Notes: generated by a model from the letters alone, not told the origin. A stretch of DNA of 64,000 nucleotides from Parageobacillus caldoxylosilyticus NBRC 107762 (GCF_000632715.1 NZ_BAWO01000030.1:1-64000); one strand, 5' to 3'. Shown: positions 45,268 to 57,389, counted from the stretch's first letter. Numbers and translations are program-made.

Positions 45268-46053
45268 CTAAAATTCTACTTTTTTTAGATTCTCTTTTCT
45301 AAACTGGTAAGGGGTTATTCCTTCAAACTCTTTAAACAATTTGATAAAGTATTTTGCGGTCTGATACCCTACTTCTTCTGCGATCTCTGCAATACTTAAA
45401 TCTGTTGTAATTAATAAGCTTTTTGCTTTTTGCAGTCTACATCTTGTTACATATTCGCTAAAAGTCATGTTTGTTTCCTCTTTAAACAAAGTGCTGAAAT
45501 AACTAGGGTTTAAATGTACGAATGATGATACTTCACGTAAACTAAATGGTCTATTTAGATTTTCATGAATAAACTGTATTGCTTCTTTAACGACTTGAGA
45601 ACGCGTTCCTTCTTGGATATTGATTACCCGGTTATCAATCATTTTCTCCACTACCGCCGCTTTCTGACGCTCTTCCCAAATCTTTATCGCTTGCTCCACT
45701 GCATGAATAAGTTTATGTTTATCTATCGGTTTTAAAAGATAATTCACTACACCTAACGTAATAGCTTCTTGCGCGTATTCGAATTCAGAATAAGCGGATA
45801 TGATAATCACAACCGGTTTGCTTTTCTGCTTCTCTATTGACTTGATTAGTTTTAAACCAGTCATTTCAGGCATGCGAATATCTGTGATTAACAAATGGAT
45901 CGTTCGCTGATTCATCATGTTGATCGCCTCTTCCCCATTTGCCGCACAAAAAATTTCATGTTTCCCCGCTGACCAGGACTCTAAAGTTTTCTTTAATCCT
46001 TGTCGTGCTCGTGGTTCGTCATCAACAATCAAAATAGTCCGAAAATTCATCAT
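45268..46053 (-). CDS. xynC: AraC-type response regulator of the xylan transporter genes
   Basis: 261 residues from ATG 46053 (GGGGGAT upstream). Receiver domain with phosphate acceptor Asp in LLITDIRMPEMTG near residue 56, acidic pair VDDEPR and Lys in YLLKPID, then about 40 residues of linker and a C-terminal pair of AraC HTHs (HLNPSYFSTLFKEETNMTFSEYVTRCRLQKAKSLL and IAEIAEEVGYQTAKYFIKLFKEFEGITPYQFRKE). Its start lies inside the end of xynD, overlapping by 32 bases. The T-6 counterpart pairs with XynD to switch on xynEFG. The frame extends to 46140 without ribosome site. Confidence 0.9.
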   Translation of the reverse strand: MMNFRTILIVDDEPRARQGLKKTLESWSAGKHEIFCAANGEEAINMMNQRTIHLLITDIRMPEMTGLKLIKSIEKQKSKPVVIIISAYSEFEYAQEAITLGVVNYLLKPIDKHKLIHAVEQAIKIWEERQKAAVVEKMIDNRVINIQEGTRSQVVKEAIQFIHENLNRPFSLREVSSFVHLNPSYFSTLFKEETNMTFSEYVTRCRLQKAKSLLITTDLSIAEIAEEVGYQTAKYFIKLFKEFEGITPYQFRKENLKKVEF

Positions 46054-47791
46054 CGAATCCCCCGCTTTTGGGAATTTTGAAAGATATGCATGTGCCTTTG
46101 CCCAACTCACTTTGAATGACCACTTTTCTATCTTCCCCATAATAAAGCTGCAGTCTCCTATTTACATTGGCAATGGCCATCCTGCTTCCTTTAAATGTTG
46201 GAAACTCCTTTTTATTTAACAACTGTTCTATTTCCTGTAGAGTTTTTTCATCCATTCCAACACCATCGTCTATTACTTTAATAATTAACTCATTGGAATG
46301 ATCAGATTCCTCTACAGTGACCAACACAGAACCTTGTTCCATCTTATTTCCAATCCCATGCAAAACGGCATTTTCCACTAGCGGCTGGATTAACAGTTTT
46401 GGTATCCGGATATCTAAACATCGCGCCGGGACTACTATATCCCATATCAGACGATCTCCCCATCTTAATTTCATGATTTCCATGTAACGTCTAATATGTT
46501 CTATTTCTTCGCGAAGCGTTACCCATTCGTCATTTTTTGAGCTACTTATAGTGTAGCGAAATAATTGAGACATATTAAGGACAAATTGCGATAATTCTTC
46601 TTCTTCCTTTTCTACAAGGGACCAATAAAGGGCGTCAAGCGTATTAAAAAGAAAGTGAGGATTTATTTGCGCCTGCAGAGCTTTCAACTCTGCGCGGCTG
46701 CGAACCAATTCTTTTTCATAAACTACTTGAATTAAGTGTTTAATATTTTCTACTAACGCATTATATGTTTCATTCAACTCATTAATTTCAACCGTTGATG
46801 AAATCGGCGGGCTTGTCCTTAACTCGCCGTTTCTGCCACGTTGCATGATTCTCGTTAATCTCAAAATCGGCTGAGTAATCATTGTAGAGAGAGAGAAAGA
46901 AAATATCAAAAAAATAAAGAAACCTATCGTTCCGGAAAGGATAATCGCATTTTTAAGGATCGACACCCCTTCGGTAAGCGTCTTCACGGGAGTTACAATT
47001 ACAAGCGTCCATCCAGTTAAATTAGATAATTGTTTTACCACTAAATATTCTTCCCCATCTTTTCGAATCATAGGTTGTTTGGCATGAAGAAGTTGGCGGA
47101 AATCCCCTTTGTAGTTTAAAAAAATTGGATTTGAATTGGAATCAATAAGAAGCATATATCCTTTTTTTCCTTTAGATGGATAAAAATAATCACTAAATTG
47201 AAAATAATCCCGATTTATGCGAACTAATAAATAACCGCCTGGGGAAAACCATCGTTCCATTAGGCGAATTTGCCGCAAAGCTAGAAAATATCCCGGAGCC
47301 TTCGGATCACGGCCAACCCAGACCATTTTTCCCTTTGCCTCGGAAGCTTGTTTAATCCATTTTATACCTATTCGGTCACCTAAATCCTCTTCATCTAATG
47401 GAAATATTTTTTTGTAGTTATTCGTATAAAGTTCAAGAGAATGAATTCCATCAGAATACGCCTGAAACGTATTTACAATATGCATTAGCCCCTGCTTTTC
47501 CCTGAATCCGGGAGAGTAACCGTTAGCTATTTTCAAAAGCAGCTGTTGTACGTATATATTAGTGGCCACCTGTTTTGTTAATGTATCGATTTGTTGATAG
47601 AGAGCTTCTAAACGTCCGTTGGCATGCATCGCCGTCTGCTCGATCTGCTTCTCGGCGTTGTTTTTCAGCAACGTAGAAACTGAATGAAAGGTCATCATTC
47701 CTACCAAACATAGCACCATGATCATTACAAATACAAAAACAATTAATATTTGGTTACGAAGCGTATTAAATTTATATAATCTCTTCTTCAA
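46022..47791 (-). CDS. xynD: sensor histidine kinase of the xylan transporter genes (YesM type)
   Basis: 589 residues from a TTG at 47791 (GGGGGGATAAAGA upstream; the open frame to 47860 has no site). TM1 near residues 12-37, extracytoplasmic domain to about 275 (dCache-like), TM2 IILSGTIGFFIFLIFSFSLST, HAMP (TRIMQRGRNGELRT), phosphoacceptor QINPHFLFNTLDALYWSLV near residue 390, and HATPase with N box LLIQPLVENAVLHGI and G boxes DDGVGMDE and GKGTCISFKIP. Senses extracellular sugar, perhaps through a binding protein, and phosphorylates XynC. Confidence 0.9.
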   Translation of the reverse strand: MKKRLYKFNTLRNQILIVFVFVMIMVLCLVGMMTFHSVSTLLKNNAEKQIEQTAMHANGRLEALYQQIDTLTKQVATNIYVQQLLLKIANGYSPGFREKQGLMHIVNTFQAYSDGIHSLELYTNNYKKIFPLDEEDLGDRIGIKWIKQASEAKGKMVWVGRDPKAPGYFLALRQIRLMERWFSPGGYLLVRINRDYFQFSDYFYPSKGKKGYMLLIDSNSNPIFLNYKGDFRQLLHAKQPMIRKDGEEYLVVKQLSNLTGWTLVIVTPVKTLTEGVSILKNAIILSGTIGFFIFLIFSFSLSTMITQPILRLTRIMQRGRNGELRTSPPISSTVEINELNETYNALVENIKHLIQVVYEKELVRSRAELKALQAQINPHFLFNTLDALYWSLVEKEEEELSQFVLNMSQLFRYTISSSKNDEWVTLREEIEHIRRYMEIMKLRWGDRLIWDIVVPARCLDIRIPKLLIQPLVENAVLHGIGNKMEQGSVLVTVEESDHSNELIIKVIDDGVGMDEKTLQEIEQLLNKKEFPTFKGSRMAIANVNRRLQLYYGEDRKVVIQSELGKGTCISFKIPKSGGFDDEFSDYFDC

Positions 47792-47955
47792 TATCTTTAT
47801 CCCCCCATAGCATGATTGTTTGCTTTCATGAACGATGTTTCTTACATAATAAAGGGACAAATAATAGTATGGGCCACAAACCTAAGCAGTGATTCATATT
47901 CCGTTTTATCGTAATATTATAATTATATCTAAAAAGACAGAAAAAACAGATTTAA

Positions 47956-47981
47956 AGGGAATTCCAAATATGGAATTCCCT
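47956..47981 (-). terminator. terminator of the araN-to-araM run
   Basis: AGGGAATTCC-ATATTT-GGAATTCCCT, with TTTAAATCTGTTTTTT after it on the minus strand; 17 bases beyond the araM stop. Confidence 0.8.
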
Positions 47982-47997
47982 CATAATACTAACTCCA

Positions 47998-49203
47998 CTA
48001 TTTAACAAACTCATTTAGAAAACGTAATATAGTAAATCTATCACGTAAATGATATGCTTCTTTAAGGCTTCTATCAACCAATTCTTGATCTATCCCAAGC
48101 TGTTCTGGAGTGCAAGCACCTCCTACTCTTTCCATCATTAAGCGCAGTTCCGATGGAGATGGCAGCGACCCAAACCATTCTTTTATTTTTTGTCTGTTTC
48201 TCTCCAACAGTTCTATAGTCTTGTTGCCTAATAATGCTTTATTTTCTCGTAAATCATTTAAGAGGATTAAAAAATGATTGGTATATACTTCAGCAATTAA
48301 TGATGTGGAAACCCCTACTTTAGTTCCGTGAAGCACTTGTGGCTTTTTCCTACGCAAAAATTCCATTTCCCAATAATGAGATAGATGGTGTTCTCCACCA
48401 GATGCTGGATATGATTGTCCCATTATCAGCATCGCTATTCCCGATTGAAGAAGTGCGTTCATTAAAATCTGCACTCCTTCTTCTTCCGCAGCAGCGATTT
48501 TCTCGATATTGTTGACGCATTCCTGCAACGACTCTTGAGTAATCTTATCAACCAGCGGACAATATGGCTCGCCAGCAACAAGATGGCCAAAACGCCAGTC
48601 AATAAGCGAAGTGTATTTGGCTATCATATCCCCAAATCCTGCTGCGATCATCTGTTTAGGCGCCTGTTTTAATACACTAATATCCGCAAATACAGCAATA
48701 GGCGCCTGTGCTTGAATAGTCTTTTTTACTCCTCGGATAATTAATGGCGCGCCCATAGAGGTAAATCCGTCGACAGATGGAGCTGTTGGCACGGAAATAA
48801 ACGGAACTTTCATTTTATAGCTGCAAAAGCGTGTAATATCATGAATCGTTCCGGATCCAACCGCTAATATTGCATCAACATCATGAGGAACCTCCAAAAG
48901 CGCTTGTACAATGGACGCTTCATCTGCTATAACATCACCATTTTCATCTGGCTGAATGAAACAAGTAGTATGATGAATCTGTTCCCCTTGCAATAATGCG
49001 CTCAACTGTCGTCCAGCTGCTTCAAATGTATGTTGGTCTACAATTAAAGCAACTGTTTGATATCTTTTTCTTTGCAAGTATATAACTACTTGTTGTAAAG
49101 CATCATCGCTGATCATAATGGTTTCAATTGGGATGTCATTATGGTCGTTCCCACAGTGACATTGTTTAGAAAGAGCCTTAATTTCTATTAATGTTCGATT
49201 CAT
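47998..49203 (-). CDS. araM: sn-glycerol-1-phosphate dehydrogenase
   Basis: 401 residues of the AraM/EgsA branch of the iron-dehydrogenase superfamily. LAVGSGTIHDITRFCSYKM (NAD site), VPTAPSVDGFTSMGAPLIIRG, AGFGDMIAKYTSLIDWRFGH with the metal Asp, and GGEHHLSHYWEM with the two metal His residues. Reduces dihydroxyacetone phosphate to sn-glycerol-1-phosphate, in Bacillus the precursor of heptaprenylglyceryl phosphate lipids. Metal in the B. subtilis enzyme is nickel. Its ATG overlaps the araL stop (ATGA). Its benefit within an arabinan operon is not clear. Confidence 0.92.
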   Translation of the reverse strand: MNRTLIEIKALSKQCHCGNDHNDIPIETIMISDDALQQVVIYLQRKRYQTVALIVDQHTFEAAGRQLSALLQGEQIHHTTCFIQPDENGDVIADEASIVQALLEVPHDVDAILAVGSGTIHDITRFCSYKMKVPFISVPTAPSVDGFTSMGAPLIIRGVKKTIQAQAPIAVFADISVLKQAPKQMIAAGFGDMIAKYTSLIDWRFGHLVAGEPYCPLVDKITQESLQECVNNIEKIAAAEEEGVQILMNALLQSGIAMLIMGQSYPASGGEHHLSHYWEMEFLRRKKPQVLHGTKVGVSTSLIAEVYTNHFLILLNDLRENKALLGNKTIELLERNRQKIKEWFGSLPSPSELRLMMERVGGACTPEQLGIDQELVDRSLKEAYHLRDRFTILRFLNEFVK

Positions 49204-50003
49204 TGCACTATTTCCTCCCCAAATCGAACGATATCGTAAATCGAATCAATAATATAGTCGGGGAGCTCCTTCTCTAATAACGAATCGAGATGTTTTTTCT
49301 TTGTATTTCCCGTCAAGACAAGTGCTGTTTTCATTCCGTGCATACGCCCCATCCGAATATCCGTTTCAATACTGTCGCCAATAATCAGGCACTTTGGCGG
49401 GCTTACTTGCAAATAACGCAAAGCAGCTTCCGCCATAAAACAAGAAGGTTTACCTAAAATAAGTTCCACTTTTCGTCCTGTTGTTGCTTCAATCGCTCCA
49501 ATCATTCCTACCACATCTATGGCATTTCCGTTCTCATTCGGAAATGTTTTATCTGCATGTGTCGCAATGATTCTCGCTCCGTGCTGCACAGCTTGAAACG
49601 CTAAATTTAAATCATCGTATGTCATTCTTTCATGTAGTGTTATAACCAGAAAATCCGCTTCTTCCGGTTTTTTTGCCAATCGAACATGATAACGTTGAAG
49701 CTCTTCCTGTAATCCATCATCTCCTAATGTCCATACTTTGCAAAACGGATAATGTACGTACAGAAATTCTGCCGTAACTGTAGATGACAAAATAATTTCT
49801 TCTTTCCGTACACTAATTCTCCATTTCTTTAGCCACTCGTAGCACATTCTCTGTGATATGTTGCCACGATTACTAACAAACGCGATTCGCTTGCCAAGAG
49901 AGCGCAAGTACGCAACCGCATCGTCTGCTTTAGGAATCAATCTTTTTCCTTTAAACATAGTACCATCTAAGTCAATAATAACCGCCTCAATTTCTTGTAG
50001 CAC
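49200..50003 (-). CDS. araL: HAD-IIA sugar phosphatase (AraL/NagD type)
   Basis: 267 residues from a GTG at 50003, preceded by AAGGGAGAACAG; the frame stays open to 50183 inside galM. HAD motif I DLDGTMFKG near residues 11-19, motif II FVSNRGN, C2-type cap, motif III Lys in ILGKPSCFMAEAAL and motif IV GDSIETDIRMGRMHGMKTALVLTG. B. subtilis AraL dephosphorylates several sugar phosphates weakly and may relieve their toxicity during arabinose growth. Coupled to araM by a 4-base overlap. Confidence 0.85.
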   Translation of the reverse strand: MLQEIEAVIIDLDGTMFKGKRLIPKADDAVAYLRSLGKRIAFVSNRGNISQRMCYEWLKKWRISVRKEEIILSSTVTAEFLYVHYPFCKVWTLGDDGLQEELQRYHVRLAKKPEEADFLVITLHERMTYDDLNLAFQAVQHGARIIATHADKTFPNENGNAIDVVGMIGAIEATTGRKVELILGKPSCFMAEAALRYLQVSPPKCLIIGDSIETDIRMGRMHGMKTALVLTGNTKKKHLDSLLEKELPDYIIDSIYDIVRFGEEIVQ

Positions 50004-50059
50004 CTGTTCTCCCTTGCCCCTTCTGAAAGAAACTTTTGTGACTATATTTATGACTATAT

Positions 50060-51112
50060 TTATGATTTCAAAACACCAAATTTGTACTTGGTTACCGATG
50101 AATAGTTCTGATTTGCCTGTAATACATAAGAAGGAAAATGAGGATGATGAACAGCGTCGGGCAGCCCTTGTGTTTCTAAACAAATTCCTAAATATTTTCG
50201 TGATGGTACACCGTAAATATCCATTCCTGATTGCAGTTGATTTCCTGTGTATACTACTACTCCTACTTCATCTGTTTCGATCGTCAATGTACGTCCGCTT
50301 TCGGGATCTTGCAAGACAATTTCTTCATCATGGTGCGTATTCAGCACAAACGGATGATCATATCCTTGCCCAACCAGCTCAATTTGCGAATGATTGGTCA
50401 TAATTCCATCTTTTATTTTTTTTCCTTGGCGTAAATCAAAAGGAGTATTCGTTACATCCAAAATGGCCCCTGTTGGAATCAATTCCTGATCTAACTCTAA
50501 AAACCGATCGCTTTTTATTTTTAATTCATGATCTAAAATATCCCTTTTTATATTGCCGCTTAAATTAAAATACGTATGGTTTGTTAAGTTCAATAACGTA
50601 TTTTTATCGGAATGGGCATGATAAGAAATAATTAGTTCGTTTTCTTTATTTAATAGATAGGTTACTTGAACGTGGACAGCACCTGGATATCCCTCTTCTC
50701 CATCAGGGCTTGTATAGGAGAAGCGAACACCTATTTCCTCGTCTTTTTCCACTATCTCCGCGTCCCAAAGTACATGATGAAATCCTTTGATTCCGCCATG
50801 TAAATGGTTATTGTTTTCGTTTTTACACAACCGGTATATTTTCCCGTCTAATTCAAAGCTGGCTCCCTGAATTCGCCCAGCCACTCGCCCAATGACTGCG
50901 CCAAAATAAGGGGAATTCGTTAAGTACGGTTCAAAACGGTTAAAACCCAACACTATATTTTCATAGTTTCCATTTTTGTCAGGTGCAATGATTTTTGTAA
51001 TAATGCAGCCATAATTCATACAGGTAATTTCGATTCCATGATCATTGATCAGTGTGAAAGATATTACCGGCTGTTGGTTGATTTCTGCCCATTTTTCTGG
51101 AATGACTTTCAT
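50060..51112 (-). CDS. galM: aldose 1-epimerase
   Basis: 350 residues. GalM family marks: NYGCIITKIIAPDKNG, NIVLGF, FGAVIGRVAGRI, NNNHLHGGIKGFHHVLWDAE (His), LTNHTYFNLSG (catalytic His), and GICLETQGLPDAVHHPHFPS with the catalytic Glu. Interconverts alpha and beta anomers; in this operon the substrate is probably L-arabinose released by AbfA. Start at the second ATG (51112) since GGGGG sits nine bases away and abuts the first. Followed by araL at 56 bases. Confidence 0.88.
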   Translation of the reverse strand: MKVIPEKWAEINQQPVISFTLINDHGIEITCMNYGCIITKIIAPDKNGNYENIVLGFNRFEPYLTNSPYFGAVIGRVAGRIQGASFELDGKIYRLCKNENNNHLHGGIKGFHHVLWDAEIVEKDEEIGVRFSYTSPDGEEGYPGAVHVQVTYLLNKENELIISYHAHSDKNTLLNLTNHTYFNLSGNIKRDILDHELKIKSDRFLELDQELIPTGAILDVTNTPFDLRQGKKIKDGIMTNHSQIELVGQGYDHPFVLNTHHDEEIVLQDPESGRTLTIETDEVGVVVYTGNQLQSGMDIYGVPSRKYLGICLETQGLPDAVHHPHFPSYVLQANQNYSSVTKYKFGVLKS

Positions 51113-51179
51113 TCTGCTCATCCCCCTTTTTCAAACCAATCAGAAAGGCTTTGTATTTTCATCAGCATGATGAGAATAC

Positions 51180-52175
51180 CTAAAGTCGTACAACATTTCC
51201 TGTTTTCACAGATGTATAGCATGCTTCCAACACTCGCGCCTGTTGAATCATATTGTCGCCTGAATAAAGCGGCTCTACATCTTCAAGAATGCAGCGGGAA
51301 GCATGTTCCATCTCTAATACGTATTGGTCGCCGAAAACGACTTCTTTCCGAGTTTCCCCACTATCGGTCGTAACGGTAATAATTCCATTTCCCCCATGTA
51401 CATCCGGACGGTATGCTCGGGACACTTCTACTTTTCCCTTTGTCCCAATCATTTCATATTTATTTTGCGGAAACATTTCAAAACTGCAATCAAACAATGC
51501 ATGAACTCCGTTTTTCATTTTCATCCACCCGCTAGTGGTCATATCAATAGAGTGATGTTCATCGTAATTAGATTGAACAAACAATTCCACAGGCTCTGAA
51601 TCTAATAAATTGCGAATCGAATGGACACAATAACATCCTACGTCAAATAAACTTCCTCCGCCCATCTGTGCGTTCATTCTAATGTTAGTTTCCCGATCGT
51701 GAAGATAAAACGAAAAACTAGCGCGCATGCATTTGATATCTCCTATTTCCCCTGAGGAAATAATGTCTTTCACTCTCTGATGCTGAGGGTGAAACTGATA
51801 CATAAACGCTTCCATAAAAAACACGTTATTTTGTTTACATGCTTCGACCATTTTTCTTACATCCGCTTCACACAACGCAGCTGGCTTTTCGCAAAGAACG
51901 TGTTTTTGTTTATTTGCTGCTTTAATCGTCCACTCCACATGCATGCTGTTAGGAAGCGGTATGTAAACAGCATCCACATTTGGATCATCTAACAACTGGT
52001 CATAGCTCTCATATGAAATAGGAATTCCTAATTCTTTGGCGATACTACTTGCTTTTCCGCTACTGCTAGCAATTGCCACCACTTCTGCATTGTTAGCACG
52101 TTGAATAGCCGGAATCATCGTTTCTCTAGCAATAGCGGCTGTACTTAATATTCCCCAACGAACCTTTTGTTCCAT
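51180..52175 (-). CDS. Gfo/Idh/MocA-family oxidoreductase
   Basis: 331 residues. Rossmann start VRWGILSTAAIARETMIPAI, VYIPLPNSMHVEWTIKAANKQKHVLCEKPAAL with the family motif EKP, then GSLFDVGCYCVHSIRNLL for the second domain. NAD(P)-dependent dehydrogenase of a sugar or inositol-like compound; substrate not predictable, perhaps an arabinose derivative given the operon. Ribosome site AAAAGGAG. Separated from abfA by 96 bases with a hairpin. Confidence 0.8.
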   Translation of the reverse strand: MEQKVRWGILSTAAIARETMIPAIQRANNAEVVAIASSSGKASSIAKELGIPISYESYDQLLDDPNVDAVYIPLPNSMHVEWTIKAANKQKHVLCEKPAALCEADVRKMVEACKQNNVFFMEAFMYQFHPQHQRVKDIISSGEIGDIKCMRASFSFYLHDRETNIRMNAQMGGGSLFDVGCYCVHSIRNLLDSEPVELFVQSNYDEHHSIDMTTSGWMKMKNGVHALFDCSFEMFPQNKYEMIGTKGKVEVSRAYRPDVHGGNGIITVTTDSGETRKEVVFGDQYVLEMEHASRCILEDVEPLYSGDNMIQQARVLEACYTSVKTGNVVRL

Positions 52176-52228
52176 AAATTTTTCTCCTTTTTTCTTATAT
52201 TATTTTACATATTTACATCAAAGGGATA

Positions 52229-52262
52229 GGCTGGTCCCATTCATAACTTAATTAGACCAGCC
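52229..52262 (-). terminator. hairpin after abfA
   Basis: GGCTGGTC pairs with GACCAGCC over 18 bases, ten bases beyond the abfA stop; the tail is not T-rich, so partial termination or RNA processing is likelier than full termination. Confidence 0.5.
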
Positions 52263-52271
52263 TGCTTCCGC

Positions 52272-54652
<2,381 letters not shown>

Positions 54653-54655
54653 TGT

Positions 54656-55600
54656 TCACCCCTCCTTTTTAAACGCCCCTGTAAACTTAAGCTGAATCAA
54701 GTTAATAACTAATACAATAGCCAACAATACAATCCCAATGGCAGATCCAAACCCCATATCATTGTTCATAAACCCTTCCTGATAAATATAACCTACCAAG
54801 GTAAGTCCGATATCGCCAGGAGACTGGTTTTGCCAAAATACAAAACTTTCCTCATACATGCGGAATCCACCAAAAATACTGATGGTTAACACATAAATTG
54901 TCACTGGTTTCAAAAGCGGAAGTGTAATCCTAAAAAATTTTGTAAACACCCCTGCTCCATCCATTTCGGCCGATTCATAAAGTTCCTTCGGTATATTTTG
55001 TAATCCTGAAAGAAAATATAAAATGTTAACACCTAGCCACTTCCAAGATGCTAAAAATACCATCAAAAACATCCCTGTTCCCCAATGCATTGTCCATTGT
55101 TGAGCATGTAGCCCTAATGCTTTCATTAACATATTTGCTGGAGAGGACTCCAATTCCCCGAAGATCAACCGGAATATTACGCCAACCACAATAGTAGACG
55201 TTAACGCCGGTATAAAATACGCAGAACGAAAAAAGTTACGCCCTGGTATAACCTTGGAGTTTAATATCACAGCTAATACTAGGGGCAGTGGAATCAGAAT
55301 TATTAATGTCCAAATGGTATAAATCGTTGTATTGCGCAACGCCGCGTAAAAATGCGGATTTAATAGTTTCTTATAATTTTGCAATCCGATAAACCTTGTC
55401 TCGCCGGGCAAAACCTCTTGAAAACTCATGATAATCGTCGAAATAGAAGGATAAAGAAAAAAGACTAAAAATGAAATAATGAACGGAGATACAAAAATAT
55501 ATGGAGCTATTTTTTGAGAAAATAAAATATTCCTGCGTATTTTCTTCTTTTGGGGTACTGGTTGCGTATTTATTGAATAATTCAAATGATAATTCTCCAT
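54656..55600 (-). CDS. araP: arabino-oligosaccharide ABC importer permease AraP
   Basis: 314 residues: charged N-terminus, six helices, coupling motif ESAEMDGAGVFTKFFRITLPLLKPV near 210 and FVFWQNQSPGDIGLTLVGYIYQEGFMNNDMGFGSA. MalF-type partner of AraQ. As with the other two importers here, no ATPase gene is adjacent, in line with a shared MsmX-type ATPase. Ribosome site GGGGGAAG. Confidence 0.9.
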   Translation of the reverse strand: MENYHLNYSINTQPVPQKKKIRRNILFSQKIAPYIFVSPFIISFLVFFLYPSISTIIMSFQEVLPGETRFIGLQNYKKLLNPHFYAALRNTTIYTIWTLIILIPLPLVLAVILNSKVIPGRNFFRSAYFIPALTSTIVVGVIFRLIFGELESSPANMLMKALGLHAQQWTMHWGTGMFLMVFLASWKWLGVNILYFLSGLQNIPKELYESAEMDGAGVFTKFFRITLPLLKPVTIYVLTISIFGGFRMYEESFVFWQNQSPGDIGLTLVGYIYQEGFMNNDMGFGSAIGIVLLAIVLVINLIQLKFTGAFKKEG

Positions 55601-55637
55601 TATACTTCCCCCTTATATCGAGCAAATGGGTGATTTT

Positions 55638-55674
55638 GGAAGGTTAAAACGACTACGTGTCGTTCGAACCTTCC
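55638..55674 (-). terminator. hairpin between araN and araP
   Basis: GGAAGGTT (55638-55645) pairs with AACCTTCC (55667-55674); AACGAC and GTCGTT within the loop can pair too, giving a long stem. 15 bases after the araN stop. Confidence 0.65.
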
Positions 55675-55689
55675 TTACCATCTCGAAAA

Positions 55690-57000
55690 TTATTGTTTTT
55701 TCATCTCTTTTGCCACGTTCTTTAGCGCCTGCTTAGGCGACAGACTCCCTTCCTTTAACACCTTGTAAAGAACGGATTGCACAACAAGTTGATTCATCTT
55801 CGGAGTATTTTCTGTAATTGTCGGTGAGTTAATCTCGTTTTTCACACTCATTAGGGTATTAAAAATATCTTTACCGAAATATTCAGTATATTTATTCGGC
55901 TCTTTTAATGCCGGATCATCCCAAACATCCCAACGTATTGGGTCAAATCCAAGCTGTTTCCAAATTTGAATATTTCCCTCTCTAGACAGTTTCGCAAATG
56001 CTAAAAATTCCTTCGCGAGCTTTACATTTTTACATTGATTCGTAATAGCCGTTCCAGTCCCGCCCATACCAGCGGAACGATTACCATCAGCTGTCCAACG
56101 TGGCATAGGGCGAATAATCATTTTTCCTTTTAGATCAGGCATATAATCTGTGAATCTTCCCATATACCACATTGGCATTACAACGGATGCAGCTCCTCCT
56201 TTGTTCATAAAGCCATAATATTCTTCTGTGTGATGACCTCCTCCAGGAGCTGCTTTAGCAATCTTTTCGTCTAATAACTGTTTTAAAAACTCTAACGTCT
56301 TTACATTAATTTCATTATCCAAAGTAACATTGCCATCTTTGCCATAGAAGTCAGAACCTTGCTGCACAATTAATGGCCAGTAGCTCCATAAATCGTTAGT
56401 TTCAATAGTAATCATCGGCTTCCCTGTTGCACTGACAACTTTTTTGCCTGCTTCTTTGAAATCTTCCCATGTTATAATTTTATTGGGATCTACACCAGCT
56501 TTACCTAATAATTCTTTGTTATAGTAAATAACGGTGGCGCCTACATGAAAATCGATGCCGTAATATTTTCCGTCTTTTGAATAGATATTTAATCTAGATT
56601 GAACGATTTTATCTTTAACTGGTTCCACAATATCATTTAATTCTACCAGTTGAGGCTTACCTTTCAAAAAGTTGGAAAAACGGGAAATTTCAATATCTGC
56701 GATATCCGGCGCCCCTACTCCAGACTGCAAGGATAATAATAGCTTATTATGCATATCGTCATAAGGATAAGTAGTAGCTTGTAATTCAATTTTTTTGTCG
56801 GGATGCTTTTTGTTCCATTCATCAGCCATGTATTTGTAGAATTTAGCATGCTGCTCTACAAATGTCCAAAGAGTTAATTTAGTAGCACCATCAGAACTTT
56901 TTCCGGATTGACCGGAGTCACTCGCTTCACTGGAGCATCCACTTAACAGTAAGGACACTGTCATTGTCAATGTAAATAGCAACATCATCAACCTCTTCAT
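55690..57000 (-). CDS. araN: arabino-oligosaccharide-binding lipoprotein AraN
   Basis: 436 residues. Signal peptide MMLLFTLTMTVSLLLSGC with lipobox LSGC, Ser-rich linker, then a binding-protein fold (TLWTFVEQHAKFYKYMADEWNKKHPDKKIELQATTYPYDDMHNKLLLSLQSG; APDIADIEISRFSNFL; KDGKYYGIDFHVGATVIYYNKELLGKAG). First gene of araNPQ-abfA. Ribosome site AAAAAGGGGATGGG. Two AraR-type boxes lie about 300 and 380 bases upstream, leaving a long leader. Confidence 0.9.
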   Translation of the reverse strand: MKRLMMLLFTLTMTVSLLLSGCSSEASDSGQSGKSSDGATKLTLWTFVEQHAKFYKYMADEWNKKHPDKKIELQATTYPYDDMHNKLLLSLQSGVGAPDIADIEISRFSNFLKGKPQLVELNDIVEPVKDKIVQSRLNIYSKDGKYYGIDFHVGATVIYYNKELLGKAGVDPNKIITWEDFKEAGKKVVSATGKPMITIETNDLWSYWPLIVQQGSDFYGKDGNVTLDNEINVKTLEFLKQLLDEKIAKAAPGGGHHTEEYYGFMNKGGAASVVMPMWYMGRFTDYMPDLKGKMIIRPMPRWTADGNRSAGMGGTGTAITNQCKNVKLAKEFLAFAKLSREGNIQIWKQLGFDPIRWDVWDDPALKEPNKYTEYFGKDIFNTLMSVKNEINSPTITENTPKMNQLVVQSVLYKVLKEGSLSPKQALKNVAKEMKKQ

Positions 57001-57304
57001 ATTCCCATCCCCTTTTTAAAATAATTGCTTATAGCAAGTATGAAAACGCTTAAACAAAATAATTCAATCCCCTCCTTTCTCAGCAATAAATAACCCCTAT
57101 ATATCAGCATATCAACCCTATAATAAGTGAGGTTCACCTGTGTAAAAGAGGATTTTCTTTATTATTCAGATAGGATGAGAGCTGACCCATAAAGATGTTA
57201 TCTGTTTTTAATTTTTCCCAACCCTTCGTAAACTTCCAATTCCTAAATCAGCTAATAGATGCTACCATAGCTCCTGTAAAAAATAACTTTGTTAAGTGAC
57301 TATA

Positions 57305-57318
57305 TTGTACAAACAAAT
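57305..57318. promoter_or_regulatory. AraR-type box, araN proximal
   Basis: TTGTACAAACAAAT, 12 of 14 matches to TTGTACGTACAAAT. Centre-to-centre distance to the next box is 71 bp, compatible with cooperative binding and looping as known for B. subtilis AraR. Confidence 0.55.
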
Positions 57319-57375
57319 AACAATAACATAAAATTTGTCATAACAATTTATGCATTAATTTATTTTTGATACAAA

Positions 57376-57389
57376 TTGTACGTATAACT
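57376..57389. promoter_or_regulatory. AraR-type box, araN distal
   Basis: TTGTACGTATAACT, 12 of 14 matches to TTGTACGTACAAAT, with the central TTGTACGTA intact. Confidence 0.6.
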
